Source: JAZRUY01 sp045598845 (GTDB lineage Bacteria; Verrucomicrobiota; Lentisphaeria; Victivallales; Victivallaceae). Taken from it: 29,600 bases of DNA. The position numbers and the translations under genes were made by a program. Within the stretch, counting starts at the first letter, position 1, and each line of letters starts with the position of its first letter. Below are positions 8,240 to 14,548 of this stretch, piece by piece. The DNA lies in contig JAZRUY010000185.1 of the NCBI GenBank assembly GCA_045598845.1, forward strand, positions 1 to 29,600, in the 5' to 3' direction. Under the pieces are notes generated by a model. That model searched no databases. It saw only the letters and a program-made list of their open reading frames with translations, and was not told the origin of the DNA.

Positions 8240-9004
8240 TCAATAACCGATAAAACTGTACAGTACTGTAAACAGGGTATCTGAAATTACGATGAGGAAA
8301 ATCGATGCCACCACCGCATCAGTGGCGGCGCGCCCCACGCCCTGCGCGTCTGAACTGGATTGGAATCCGAAATAGCATCCGGCCAGGGTTATCAGGGTTC
8401 CGAAAGTAAAACTTTTTATCCATCCCAGCAAAAAAGTGGTGATGTCAAGTGTTCTCCAAGTGCCTTCCCAGTAGGCTTCGGCCGGAATATCCAGTACGGT
8501 GACACCGATGGCCATGCCGCCCAGTATCCCCGCCAAGTCGCTGAAAACCGTCAGCAGCGGCATTGCGCACAGCATTGCCGCCAGTTTCGGGGTAACCAGA
8601 AATGATTCCGGTCGGATTCCCAGCGTTTCCAAAGCGTTGATTTCATCATTGACTTTCATGGCGCCGATTTCAGCCGCGAATGCCGACCCGGCCCGTCCGA
8701 TGGCGATTATGGCAACGGTCAGCGGTCCGAATTCCTTCATCACCGCAAAACCGACTAAATCAATGGTGAAGATTTCTCCGCCCACTTTGCGTAATTGAAT
8801 AGCCGATTGCACCGCCAGAACCACTCCCATCAGAAAGGCGATTGTCAGCACAGTGGGAAGTGATTTAGTACCGCACAGGTTAAAATAGTAATTGAACTCC
8901 CTTTTGCGGATACCCTGCCGCGCCAGATCTCCGGTCAGCGCCGCCGTTACCCGGCCGACAAACATCAGCGGACGGCAGATACTTTCAAAAATTTTCTCTA
9001 CCAT
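8240..9004 (-). CDS. mlaE: MlaE-like ABC transporter permease
   Basis: A 254-residue integral membrane permease of the MlaE family. The sequence begins with a short amphipathic segment and continues with several membrane helices. It contains the family core EFGPLTVAIIAIGRAGSAFAAEIGAM and the ALETLGIRPESFLVTPK stretch next to it, as in other MlaE proteins. Together with MlaF and MlaD it would form the inner-membrane complex for lipid transport across the envelope. The ribosome site is weak (GGTAGAT). It lies 32 bases after the hypothetical membrane protein gene and 16 bases before mlaF. Confidence 0.92.
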   Translation of the reverse strand: MVEKIFESICRPLMFVGRVTAALTGDLARQGIRKREFNYYFNLCGTKSLPTVLTIAFLMGVVLAVQSAIQLRKVGGEIFTIDLVGFAVMKEFGPLTVAIIAIGRAGSAFAAEIGAMKVNDEINALETLGIRPESFLVTPKLAAMLCAMPLLTVFSDLAGILGGMAIGVTVLDIPAEAYWEGTWRTLDITTFLLGWIKSFTFGTLITLAGCYFGFQSSSDAQGVGRAATDAVVASIFLIVISDTLFTVLYSFIGY

Positions 9005-9036
9005 TTTATAACTTTATCTACCGGCGGAGCACTTAA

Positions 9037-9837
9037 TTAAAATCCGCGCTGCGCTGTTCTGACTTGTTTAAATTTCGGCTCTTCCAGATACAACGCATAC
9101 CATGCGTCTCCGAACCCGCTCATGGTGAAATGCCTGTTCCGGCCGTTTGCCAGCTGCTCATAGTTGCCCAGCAACTGTTCGTTGCAGGAAACTTTTTTTG
9201 CCTCGATAAGCGCGTTCAGCGCCGTCTGCGGCTCGTTCTGATGTAATTTCATCCAGGCATAAGTACAGGCGGCCAGCGCCGCTTCGTCACCCTTCACCCG
9301 CTTGAATTTACTGTTGTAGAAACGGTCGAGTTCCGCCGGGGCATCGCGGTACAGCATTACCAGCTTGATAAGTTTGGAGCGGATATCGAAAAACAGCGCG
9401 CGTTTCATATATTCGTTCGCCTTTCCGAATTCCCTGAGCTGAAAATACAACTGCATTTTCATCGTGGCGATTTGCCGGGAAAGCATCATATTCCACGGAT
9501 AGAACTTTTCGAATTTCACCGTGTCCCTCAGCGTTTCCCGCATGGCGTCAAACTGCATCTCTTCAATTTTTTTGCGCATCGAAGCCGGATTGCCGGATGG
9601 CTTTTGCTGGAATATCTGTATCTGCCTCGCGATTCTGGTCTGCACCGCCTGCATCCGGCTTTCAATTCCGGCCTGAATGGCTCCGACTTTTTTGCGGATA
9701 GTCAGTCCGATGATCAGATTCACGGTCAACGCCGCCGCAATCCCGCATACTATCCCCCATCCGGGGCTCAGCAGATCGTAGCCGGTGATAATTCCGACCG
9801 CGGTTCCGGTAATAATTGCAATCAGTAAAGTTAACAT
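9037..9837 (-). CDS. Membrane-anchored helical protein of unknown function
   Basis: A 266-residue protein I do not recognise. Residues 1-48 form two closely spaced hydrophobic segments (MLTLLIAIITGTAVGIITGY and GWGIVCGIAAALTVNLIIGL). A charged helical, coiled-coil-like part (about 50-100) follows. The rest is helical with TPR-like spacing (LYFQLREFGKANEYMKRALF; ACTYAWMKLHQNEPQTALNAL), which suggests a cytoplasmic protein-interaction domain held at the membrane. GGAG lies 7 bases before the ATG. Its place between ffh and mlaE hints at a membrane role, but nothing shows which one. The tail HFTMSGFGDAWYALYLEEPK looks ordered and could be a useful family marker. Confidence 0.7.
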   Translation of the reverse strand: MLTLLIAIITGTAVGIITGYDLLSPGWGIVCGIAAALTVNLIIGLTIRKKVGAIQAGIESRMQAVQTRIARQIQIFQQKPSGNPASMRKKIEEMQFDAMRETLRDTVKFEKFYPWNMMLSRQIATMKMQLYFQLREFGKANEYMKRALFFDIRSKLIKLVMLYRDAPAELDRFYNSKFKRVKGDEAALAACTYAWMKLHQNEPQTALNALIEAKKVSCNEQLLGNYEQLANGRNRHFTMSGFGDAWYALYLEEPKFKQVRTAQRGF

Positions 9838-9852
9838 CGATTATCTCCAGGG

Positions 9853-11298
9853 TTATTTTTTGCGGCGCTGTTTCGCCCGTTGCTTTCTGGCCAGTTTCGC
9901 CAGCCGCTTGCGGTGTTCCTGCTCCTTGCGCGATAATGCCTGCGGAGCATTCATCCAGGAGGTCGGTGTATTTACGGTTTCTTCGGACATCCCGCCGGAC
10001 ATCAGTCGGCCTAACGCCCCGTTCCGGCGCAGGTTTTTGCGCATAGTTTCAAATTGCTTGACCAGTCCGCCGACTATTTCCACCGGTACTCCGGCGCCTT
10101 TGGCGATGCGGCGTTTGCGGCTGAAATCCATCAGGTCCGGATTTTCCCGTTCCGCTTTGGTCATCGAGAGTATCACCGCCTCCATCCGGTCGAACTGCCG
10201 TTTGTCAACCGAGTTCATCGCATCGGTCAACTGCCGCCCCCCGGGCAGAAATTTCAGTACACTTTCCATTCCCCCCAGTTTTTTTATCTGCTTGAACTGC
10301 GAGAGAAAATCATTGTAATCAAAGGCATTGCGGCGCAATTTTTCCTTGATTTTTTTCGCTTCTTCCTCGTCTATTTTTTCCGAGGCGCGCTCCACCAGCG
10401 ACACCACATCGCCCATGCCGAGAATTCTTCCCGCCATACGGTCGGGATGGAACACTTCCAACGCATCCAGTTTTTCACCGGTACCTGCGAATTTAATCGG
10501 CACTCCGGTTACTTTCCGGATCGACAATGCGGCGCCGCCGCGGGCATCGCCGTCGGGTTTTGTAAGGATCAGCCCGCTGAGATCAAGCGCCTTGTGAAAG
10601 TGCTCCGCCACGCTGACCGCTTCCTGACCCAATGCCGCATCGGCCACCAGCAGCACCTCATCCGGGTGTACCGTCTGGCGCAGCCGGATAAGCTCCTGAA
10701 CCATGGTTTCATCGATTTGCAGCCGGCCGGCGGTGTCGATTATTACAATATCGGTGCCTGCCGCCCTGGCCTGTTCCAGCGCATTGGCGGCAATGGCGGC
10801 CACATTTACGCTGGTGCGTTCCACATGCACCGGCACATCAATTTCTTTGCCGATGATTTCCAACTGGTCTATGGCCGCGGGGCGGTACACATCGCCTGCA
10901 ACCAGTCTTACCGATTTGCCGGATTTTTTCAGCAGTCTGGCAAGTTTACCGGCGCTGGTGGTCTTACCGGAGCCGTGCAGCCCGACCAGCATTATCACCG
11001 ACGGCTTGTTCTCCAGTTTCAGTTCCGAATCATCTTCTCCCAGCAATTCGGTCAGTTTGTCGTTGACGATTTTCACCATCATCTGTCCGGGGGTTACGCT
11101 GGCGGTAACCTGTCTGCCGATACTCTCGTTCCGGACGGCATTGATGAAATCTCCGGCCACGGTTACATTTACATCCGCCTCCAGCAGTGCGAGTTTTATT
11201 TCGCGCAGCGCTTCTTCGATATTGCTTTCCGTGATAACGCTGTTCCCGCGCAGTTTGGCGAAAATACCGTGCAGCTTGTCGCTTAAAGAATCGAACAT
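9853..11298 (-). CDS. ffh: Signal recognition particle GTPase Ffh (SRP54)
   Basis: A 481-residue Ffh, which binds signal sequences on ribosomes and, with SRP RNA and FtsY, delivers them to the membrane. The N domain is about 1-90. In the G domain, G1 is GLHGSGKTT (106-114), GDVYRPAA follows at 135-142, G3 is DTAGR (188-192) and G4 is TKPD (246-249). The methionine-rich M domain starts near 330 and includes SRKRRIAKGAGV, the RNA-binding motif. The tail is very basic. G4 usually reads TKLD, so the Leu-to-Pro change is unusual, although the GTP-reading Lys and Asp are kept. GAGG lies 7 bases before the ATG. It is the first gene of the leftward run, and the SRP RNA gene lies about 1.1 kb away. 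Confidence 0.96.
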   Translation of the reverse strand: MFDSLSDKLHGIFAKLRGNSVITESNIEEALREIKLALLEADVNVTVAGDFINAVRNESIGRQVTASVTPGQMMVKIVNDKLTELLGEDDSELKLENKPSVIMLVGLHGSGKTTSAGKLARLLKKSGKSVRLVAGDVYRPAAIDQLEIIGKEIDVPVHVERTSVNVAAIAANALEQARAAGTDIVIIDTAGRLQIDETMVQELIRLRQTVHPDEVLLVADAALGQEAVSVAEHFHKALDLSGLILTKPDGDARGGAALSIRKVTGVPIKFAGTGEKLDALEVFHPDRMAGRILGMGDVVSLVERASEKIDEEEAKKIKEKLRRNAFDYNDFLSQFKQIKKLGGMESVLKFLPGGRQLTDAMNSVDKRQFDRMEAVILSMTKAERENPDLMDFSRKRRIAKGAGVPVEIVGGLVKQFETMRKNLRRNGALGRLMSGGMSEETVNTPTSWMNAPQALSRKEQEHRKRLAKLARKQRAKQRRKK

Positions 11299-11465
11299 TG
11301 ATCTACCTCTGATATAATAACTTTACTATGATTTTCACTGTTTCCACAGGCAATACCCGGCGTTTCTCCGCTGATTATCAGCCCCGGTGTTAAATTATCA
11401 AGGTAATATAGTGTGGCGCGGCGGTTTTAGCAAGCCGCCCCGGCCGGCAATTCCGGCAGGAGAAA

Positions 11466-11494
11466 TTGACAACTTCCGCCGTTATTGCTATATT
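11466..11494 (+). promoter_or_regulatory. Sigma70-type promoter of accD
   Basis: A consensus -35 TTGACA (11466-11471), a 17-base spacer and TATATT (11489-11494). The predicted transcript would start near 11501, about 43 bases before the accD start. Its position also argues against the upstream in-frame TTG at 11466 as a start, because that codon is the -35 box itself. Confidence 0.8.
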
Positions 11495-11543
11495 ATGCAC
11501 TTTAAGTTTAACCGTTATTGTTTTGGAAAACAGGTTTCCGGTT

Positions 11544-12398
11544 ATGGGTTACAACAGTCGCAAGTACTATGTGCTGCGCACTCCGCAGAGCGGCGCCGGT
11601 AAAATGGTCATTCCGGAGGGCGTATGGGTGAAGTGCGCCAAGTGCGGTCAGACTCTCTACCGCGACCGGCTGGCGGATAATCTTATGGTGTGCTGGTATT
11701 GCGGTCATCACCTCGCCATGCTTCCGGATGCCAGGATTGAACTGTTGACCGATGACGACGGTTTCGAGGAGTTTTTCGGCGATATCGGGAGTACCGACTT
11801 TCTTGAATTTACCGACAGCAAAAGTTACGGGACCCGTTTGCTGGACAGTACCGCCAAAACCGGTGAAAGCGAAGCGGTGATTTGCGGTCAGGCTAAACTT
11901 GACGGCCGCCGCTATATGCTCGGTGTAATGGACTTCCGGTTTATGGGGGCCTCCATGGGGTCCGCGGTGGGGGAAAAAATCACCCGTCTGGTGGAAGCCG
12001 CCACCGCCGCCTGTCAGCCGGTGGTGCTGGTTACCGCTTCCGGCGGCGCGCGGATGCAGGAGGGTATTCTCAGCCTGATGCAGATGGCCAAAACCTGTGC
12101 GGCGCTTTCCCGCCACTCCGATGCCGGCTTGCCCTATATTGTGATTATGACCAATCCGACTTACGGCGGCGTTACCGCGAGTTTCGCTTCCGTGGGCGAT
12201 GTGATCATTTCCGAACCTGGCGCGATGATCGGGTTCGCCGGTCCCCGGGTTATCCGCGAAACCACCAACAGCACGCTTCCCGAAGGTTTTCAGACTGCGG
12301 AATTTTTGCTGGAGAAAGGTTTGATCGACCGGGTGGTGGAGCGGAAAAAATTGCGGAAAGAACTTTCGGCGCTGCTTGAATTCTTCGGCGCCAAGTAA
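11544..12398 (+). CDS. accD: Acetyl-CoA carboxylase carboxyltransferase subunit beta
   Basis: A 284-residue AccD, which with AccA transfers CO2 from carboxybiotin to acetyl-CoA to make malonyl-CoA. The N-terminal zinc ribbon has Cys31, Cys34, Cys50 and Cys53 (VKCAKCG and VCWYCGHH). The crotonase-fold core contains DFRFMGASMGSAVGEKI, VLVTASGGARMQEGILSLMQM and TNPTYGGVTASFAS, and GPRVIRET near the end. The ATG at 11544 is chosen because it starts the normal family N terminus and lies downstream of a clear promoter. The length is standard. fabF at the left edge belongs to the same pathway but to another transcript. Confidence 0.95.
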   Translation: MGYNSRKYYVLRTPQSGAGKMVIPEGVWVKCAKCGQTLYRDRLADNLMVCWYCGHHLAMLPDARIELLTDDDGFEEFFGDIGSTDFLEFTDSKSYGTRLLDSTAKTGESEAVICGQAKLDGRRYMLGVMDFRFMGASMGSAVGEKITRLVEAATAACQPVVLVTASGGARMQEGILSLMQMAKTCAALSRHSDAGLPYIVIMTNPTYGGVTASFASVGDVIISEPGAMIGFAGPRVIRETTNSTLPEGFQTAEFLLEKGLIDRVVERKKLRKELSALLEFFGAK

Positions 12399-12410
12399 TA
12401 TCTTAAACAC

Positions 12411-12505
12411 GGGCGGACCCAGCGTGAGGCGGAACCTGCCAACCTGGTCAGGTGGGGAACCAAGCAGCCATACGCAAAGTTCTGTCGGCCGTTGGCAATC
12501 TGCCC
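12411..12505 (+). ncRNA. ffs: Signal recognition particle RNA (small, 4.5S type)
   Basis: The conserved domain IV core is visible: CCTGGTCAGG, then TGG-GGAA-CCA forming a GGAA tetraloop on a short stem, then AGCAGCC. In E. coli the tetraloop stem reads TCC-GGAA-GGA, so the stem bases differ but the pairing is kept. The ends pair as GGGCGGA (12411-12417) with TCTGCCC (12499-12505), with one G:U pair. This gives an RNA of about 95 bases without an Alu domain. It lies 12 bases after the accD stop and could be cut from that transcript or have a promoter inside accD. It is the RNA partner of Ffh, encoded 1.1 kb to the left. Confidence 0.85.
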
Positions 12506-12567
12506 TCTTATTCTTCATGTTCTCCCGCTGAATAATTCCGTGACGATGCCCAATTAACGGAAATCCC

Positions 12568-12596
12568 TTGCAATACGCACATTATGACGTTATATT
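12568..12596 (+). promoter_or_regulatory. Sigma70-type promoter of the CBM48 protein gene
   Basis: TTGCAA (12568-12573), a 17-base spacer and TATATT (12591-12596). It lies 60 bases before the next start codon. The -10 region and the bases after it (TATATTATGC) are identical to those of the accD promoter. Confidence 0.6.
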
Positions 12597-12655
12597 ATGC
12601 GCACGCGGGGCGTTTTTCGGCGCCGGATTTACAATCTGATACGGAGTGATGTCTT

Positions 12656-12946
12656 ATGGTGAAGCTTCTGAAATCTAACCCGGGTTTAAATTCGGTTTAT
12701 GAATTTTCGGTGGCGGCCGCAGCCGGCAGTACTGTGTGTCTGGCCGGTTCGTTCAACGAGTGGAATCCGGATGCTTCCCGTATGCTGCCGGCCAAGAACG
12801 GCCGTTTTGCCGTCCGCGTGCAATTGCGTCCCGGCGAGTACGAATATAAATTCGTCATCAACGACGAGTGGTTCATGGACCGCGAGAACGAAGAGTTTTC
12901 CGCTAATGACCTCGGTACTTTGAACAGTGTTCTGAAAGTCGATTGA
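12656..12946 (+). CDS. Small stand-alone glycogen-binding (CBM48/AMPK-type) protein
   Basis: A 96-residue protein made of one CBM48-like beta-sandwich, the domain that binds alpha-glucans in AMPK beta subunits and in glycogen branching enzymes. The pattern VCLAGSFNEWNPD, then GRFAVRVQLRPGEYEYKFVINDEW, then NDLGTLNSVLKVD covers nearly the whole domain with its conserved Trp and Lys positions. There is no catalytic domain, signal peptide or membrane segment, so it should be cytoplasmic. It may tether or sense glycogen, which is inference. GGAG lies about 11 bases before the ATG. It is the last host-like gene before the defence island. Confidence 0.82.
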   Translation: MVKLLKSNPGLNSVYEFSVAAAAGSTVCLAGSFNEWNPDASRMLPAKNGRFAVRVQLRPGEYEYKFVINDEWFMDRENEEFSANDLGTLNSVLKVD

Positions 12947-12963
12947 CGGATATTTCGCCGGGC

Positions 12964-12993
12964 TTGATGAACGGAATACTGTTGCCTTATAAG
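12964..12993 (+). promoter_or_regulatory. Predicted promoter facing into the invertible segment
   Basis: TTGATG (12964-12969), an 18-base spacer and TATAAG (12988-12993), matching sigma70 consensus at 4 of 6 and 5 of 6 positions. It ends 17 bases before the left inverted repeat and points right. With the segment flipped, the methyltransferase start codon would lie about 85 bases after the expected transcript start. In the present orientation it transcribes antisense to the methyltransferase 5' part. Confidence 0.5.
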
Positions 12994-13007
12994 AGCGTTG
13001 GAATGAT

Positions 13008-13565
13008 TTAAAAAATCGTTCGTATTTTTTCAGCAAAAGCTCTTTCAAATCCAAGTCTGATGCCGCCTATTCCGGCAAACAAATCAATAGATTTAAATTG
13101 TTCAAAATTGTTTGTATTCGCATAATCCCAAAGCGATGGAGAAAATTTTTCCGCGCAATATAATGTTTGCTCCGGAAGCAAATATTTTTTTAGGCGCTTA
13201 ATAACGTTTACTATCGTTTGATCAGCGGATTCAGAAAAATTATTTAATTTTAAGAAGTTGATTTTACCATGATAGTGTGAAGATATTACGCATATTCCTG
13301 CGGACATATCTGTTAAAACTGTTTCCGGATATACAGAATCTGTTAGGTTGCAGATGATTTTATTGCTTCTGGAATCAGATGACGGCATTACTGATTCTAC
13401 TGAATAGGCTTCGATGTTATCGTCCCCCGGCGGGATTAAAACAACATAATCAAAAAATATATTTTCCGAAAAGCTGCTTATCCGTACTGACGGAAGGCAG
13501 TACTGATGTTTCTGCTTTATCTGTTCAAGTTTTTTTCTGTTACATGGAACCGCTAATATTTTCAT
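13008..13565 (-). CDS. 5' part of HpaII-type DNA cytosine methyltransferase (inverted)
   Basis: This 185-residue open frame ends with SIDLFAGIGGIRLGFE, motif I of cytosine-5 methyltransferases, which binds S-adenosylmethionine. It stops 12 residues later, exactly at the left inverted repeat. Motif IV with the catalytic Cys and everything beyond it is missing, so this product cannot methylate DNA. Before motif I there are about 150 residues that I do not recognise (from MKILAVPCNRKKLEQIKQ to WDYANTNNFEQ); M.HpaII has only about 30 there. The ATG at 13565 has GGTGA 8 bases upstream; an in-frame TTG at 13631 inside the right repeat is less likely. AT-rich composition and codon use differ from the neighbours. 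Joined to the plus-strand part it would make a 487-residue enzyme. Confidence 0.85.
   Translation of the reverse strand: MKILAVPCNRKKLEQIKQKHQYCLPSVRISSFSENIFFDYVVLIPPGDDNIEAYSVESVMPSSDSRSNKIICNLTDSVYPETVLTDMSAGICVISSHYHGKINFLKLNNFSESADQTIVNVIKRLKKYLLPEQTLYCAEKFSPSLWDYANTNNFEQFKSIDLFAGIGGIRLGFERAFAEKIRTIF
13011..13020 (+). repeat. Left inverted repeat of the invertible segment
   Basis: AAAAATCGTT. In its surroundings (13010-13030) this copy has dyad arms AAAAAAT and ATTTTTT around CGTTCGT, as expected for a serine-invertase crossover site. The stop codon of the methyltransferase 5' part (13008-13010) lies directly outside it, so the repeat marks the exact break in the reading frame. Confidence 0.75.
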
Positions 13566-13629
13566 TGTTTTTTTCACCGGTGTAAAATGTTGCAAAAGTA
13601 AGACAATGTTTTCCCGACTGAATTTATCC

Positions 13630-13639
13630 AACGATTTTT
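13630..13639 (-). repeat. Right inverted repeat of the invertible segment
   Basis: AACGATTTTT, the exact reverse complement of the left copy at 13011-13020. The match does not extend cleanly: outside the 10 bases the two copies share only scattered positions (TTA before and TTCAG after, shifted by one base). GTA at 13640, directly after it, is the first codon of the methyltransferase 3' part. Confidence 0.75.
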
Positions 13640-14548
13640 GTAAGCGAATGGGATACTCAGGCTCAAAAGACTTATAAAGCCAATTTTTTCGAACCTTTTG
13701 ATATCGCTGGGGATATAACTAAAATTAAAGAAAATGATATTCCGGATTTCGATATTTGTTTAGCAGGTTTCCCTTGTCAGGCATTCAGTTTAGCCGGTCA
13801 GAGAAAGGGTTTTGAAGATAATTTTAAAGGGGTATGCCGTGGTACATTGTTTTTGGATGTTGCGCGAATTTGCGATTTCCATAAACCGAAAGTGATATTT
13901 TGCGAGAATGTCAAAGGATTAGTTATACATGATCACGGCAAAACCTTTCACATTATCAAAAGTACTTTTGAAAGCCTTGGATACAAAGTTTTTTGTCAGG
14001 TATTGAACAGTAAGAATTTCGGAGTTCCGCAAAATCGAGAAAGAATCTATATAGTTGCTTTCCGAAATGATATTGCGCCGGATAAATTTGAGTTTCCATT
14101 GTGTACAGATAATACGAAACGACTGTCGGACATAATAGAGAGAAAACCGGTTCCGGCGAGATATTATTTGAGTGATGTTTATGTCAATACTTTACGTGCC
14201 CATAAGGCAAGACAGACAGCTAAGGGTAATGGGTTCGGATATGAAATCAGGCGTTGGGATGATATTGCCGGCGCGATTGTTTGCGGCGGAATGGGGAGAG
14301 AACGCAATTTGCTTATCGACAAAAGACAAACTGACTTAACTCCTACAACTCATATTAAAGGTAAAATAAATACAGAGGGGATTCGTAAGATGACTCCTCG
14401 GGAGTGGGCGCGTCTGCAGGGATTCCCTGACTCTTTCAAATTGCCGCTTGCTGATGTCAATATGTATAAACAATTCGGGAACAGTGTGACAGTCAATGTG
14501 ATTGAAGCAATTGCCGCAAAAATCAGGGATGTTCTGTGTCATGCCTAA
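13640..14548 (+). CDS. 3' part of HpaII-type DNA cytosine methyltransferase, no start codon
   Basis: 302 codons hold motif II (VSEWDTQAQKTYKANF), motif IV with the catalytic Cys (AGFPCQAFSLAGQRKGF), motif VI (ENVKGL), motif VIII (FGVPQNRERIYIV), an M.HpaII-like target-recognition region (GNGFGYEI; GGMGRERNLLID) and motifs IX-X (RKMTPREWARLQGFPDS; YKQFGNSV). Motif I is absent because it lies inverted to the left. In the present orientation the frame opens after a stop at 13619-13621 and has no usable start before motif IV; a TTG at 13847 could give only a dead fragment. The match to M.HpaII suggests CCGG as target. A short insertion (NFKGVC) follows GFED. The stop overlaps the endonuclease start by 8 bases. 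Confidence 0.9.
   Translation, partial: VSEWDTQAQKTYKANFFEPFDIAGDITKIKENDIPDFDICLAGFPCQAFSLAGQRKGFEDNFKGVCRGTLFLDVARICDFHKPKVIFCENVKGLVIHDHGKTFHIIKSTFESLGYKVFCQVLNSKNFGVPQNRERIYIVAFRNDIAPDKFEFPLCTDNTKRLSDIIERKPVPARYYLSDVYVNTLRAHKARQTAKGNGFGYEIRRWDDIAGAIVCGGMGRERNLLIDKRQTDLTPTTHIKGKINTEGIRKMTPREWARLQGFPDSFKLPLADVNMYKQFGNSVTVNVIEAIAAKIRDVLCHA

Larger units (their letters stand above)
13011..13639. other. Predicted invertible DNA segment splitting the methyltransferase gene
   Basis: This segment is bounded by perfect 10-base inverted repeats. It carries the start codon, an N-terminal extension and motif I of a cytosine-5 methyltransferase on the minus strand, while the rest of the gene is on the plus strand immediately to the right. 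Flipping it places codons ATA CGA ACG ATT TTT directly before GTA AGC GAA TGG, with no frame change and no lost or added codon. The joined protein reads KIRTIFVSEWDTQAQKTY, as expected between motifs I and II of M.HpaII-like enzymes. Both halves are otherwise undamaged, which favours a recent or reversible event. Confidence 0.85.

Noticed and set aside
10054..11286. A 410-codon plus-strand open frame opposite ffh
   Set aside because: It is antisense to a clear Ffh, rich in His, Gln and Phe as expected for a shadow frame, and has no recognisable domain.
11466..11543. An N-terminal extension of AccD from TTG 11466
   Set aside because: The codon is part of a consensus -35 box, and the normal AccD N terminus begins at 11544.
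13001..13645. The 10-base inverted repeat as a chance match
   Set aside because: A 10-base match alone would be weak, but it lies exactly at both break points of one gene and restores the frame precisely.
13847..14548. A short methyltransferase gene starting at TTG 13847
   Set aside because: It starts after the catalytic Cys motif and lacks motif I; the frame is open and homologous back to 13640, so this is the 3' part of a split gene.
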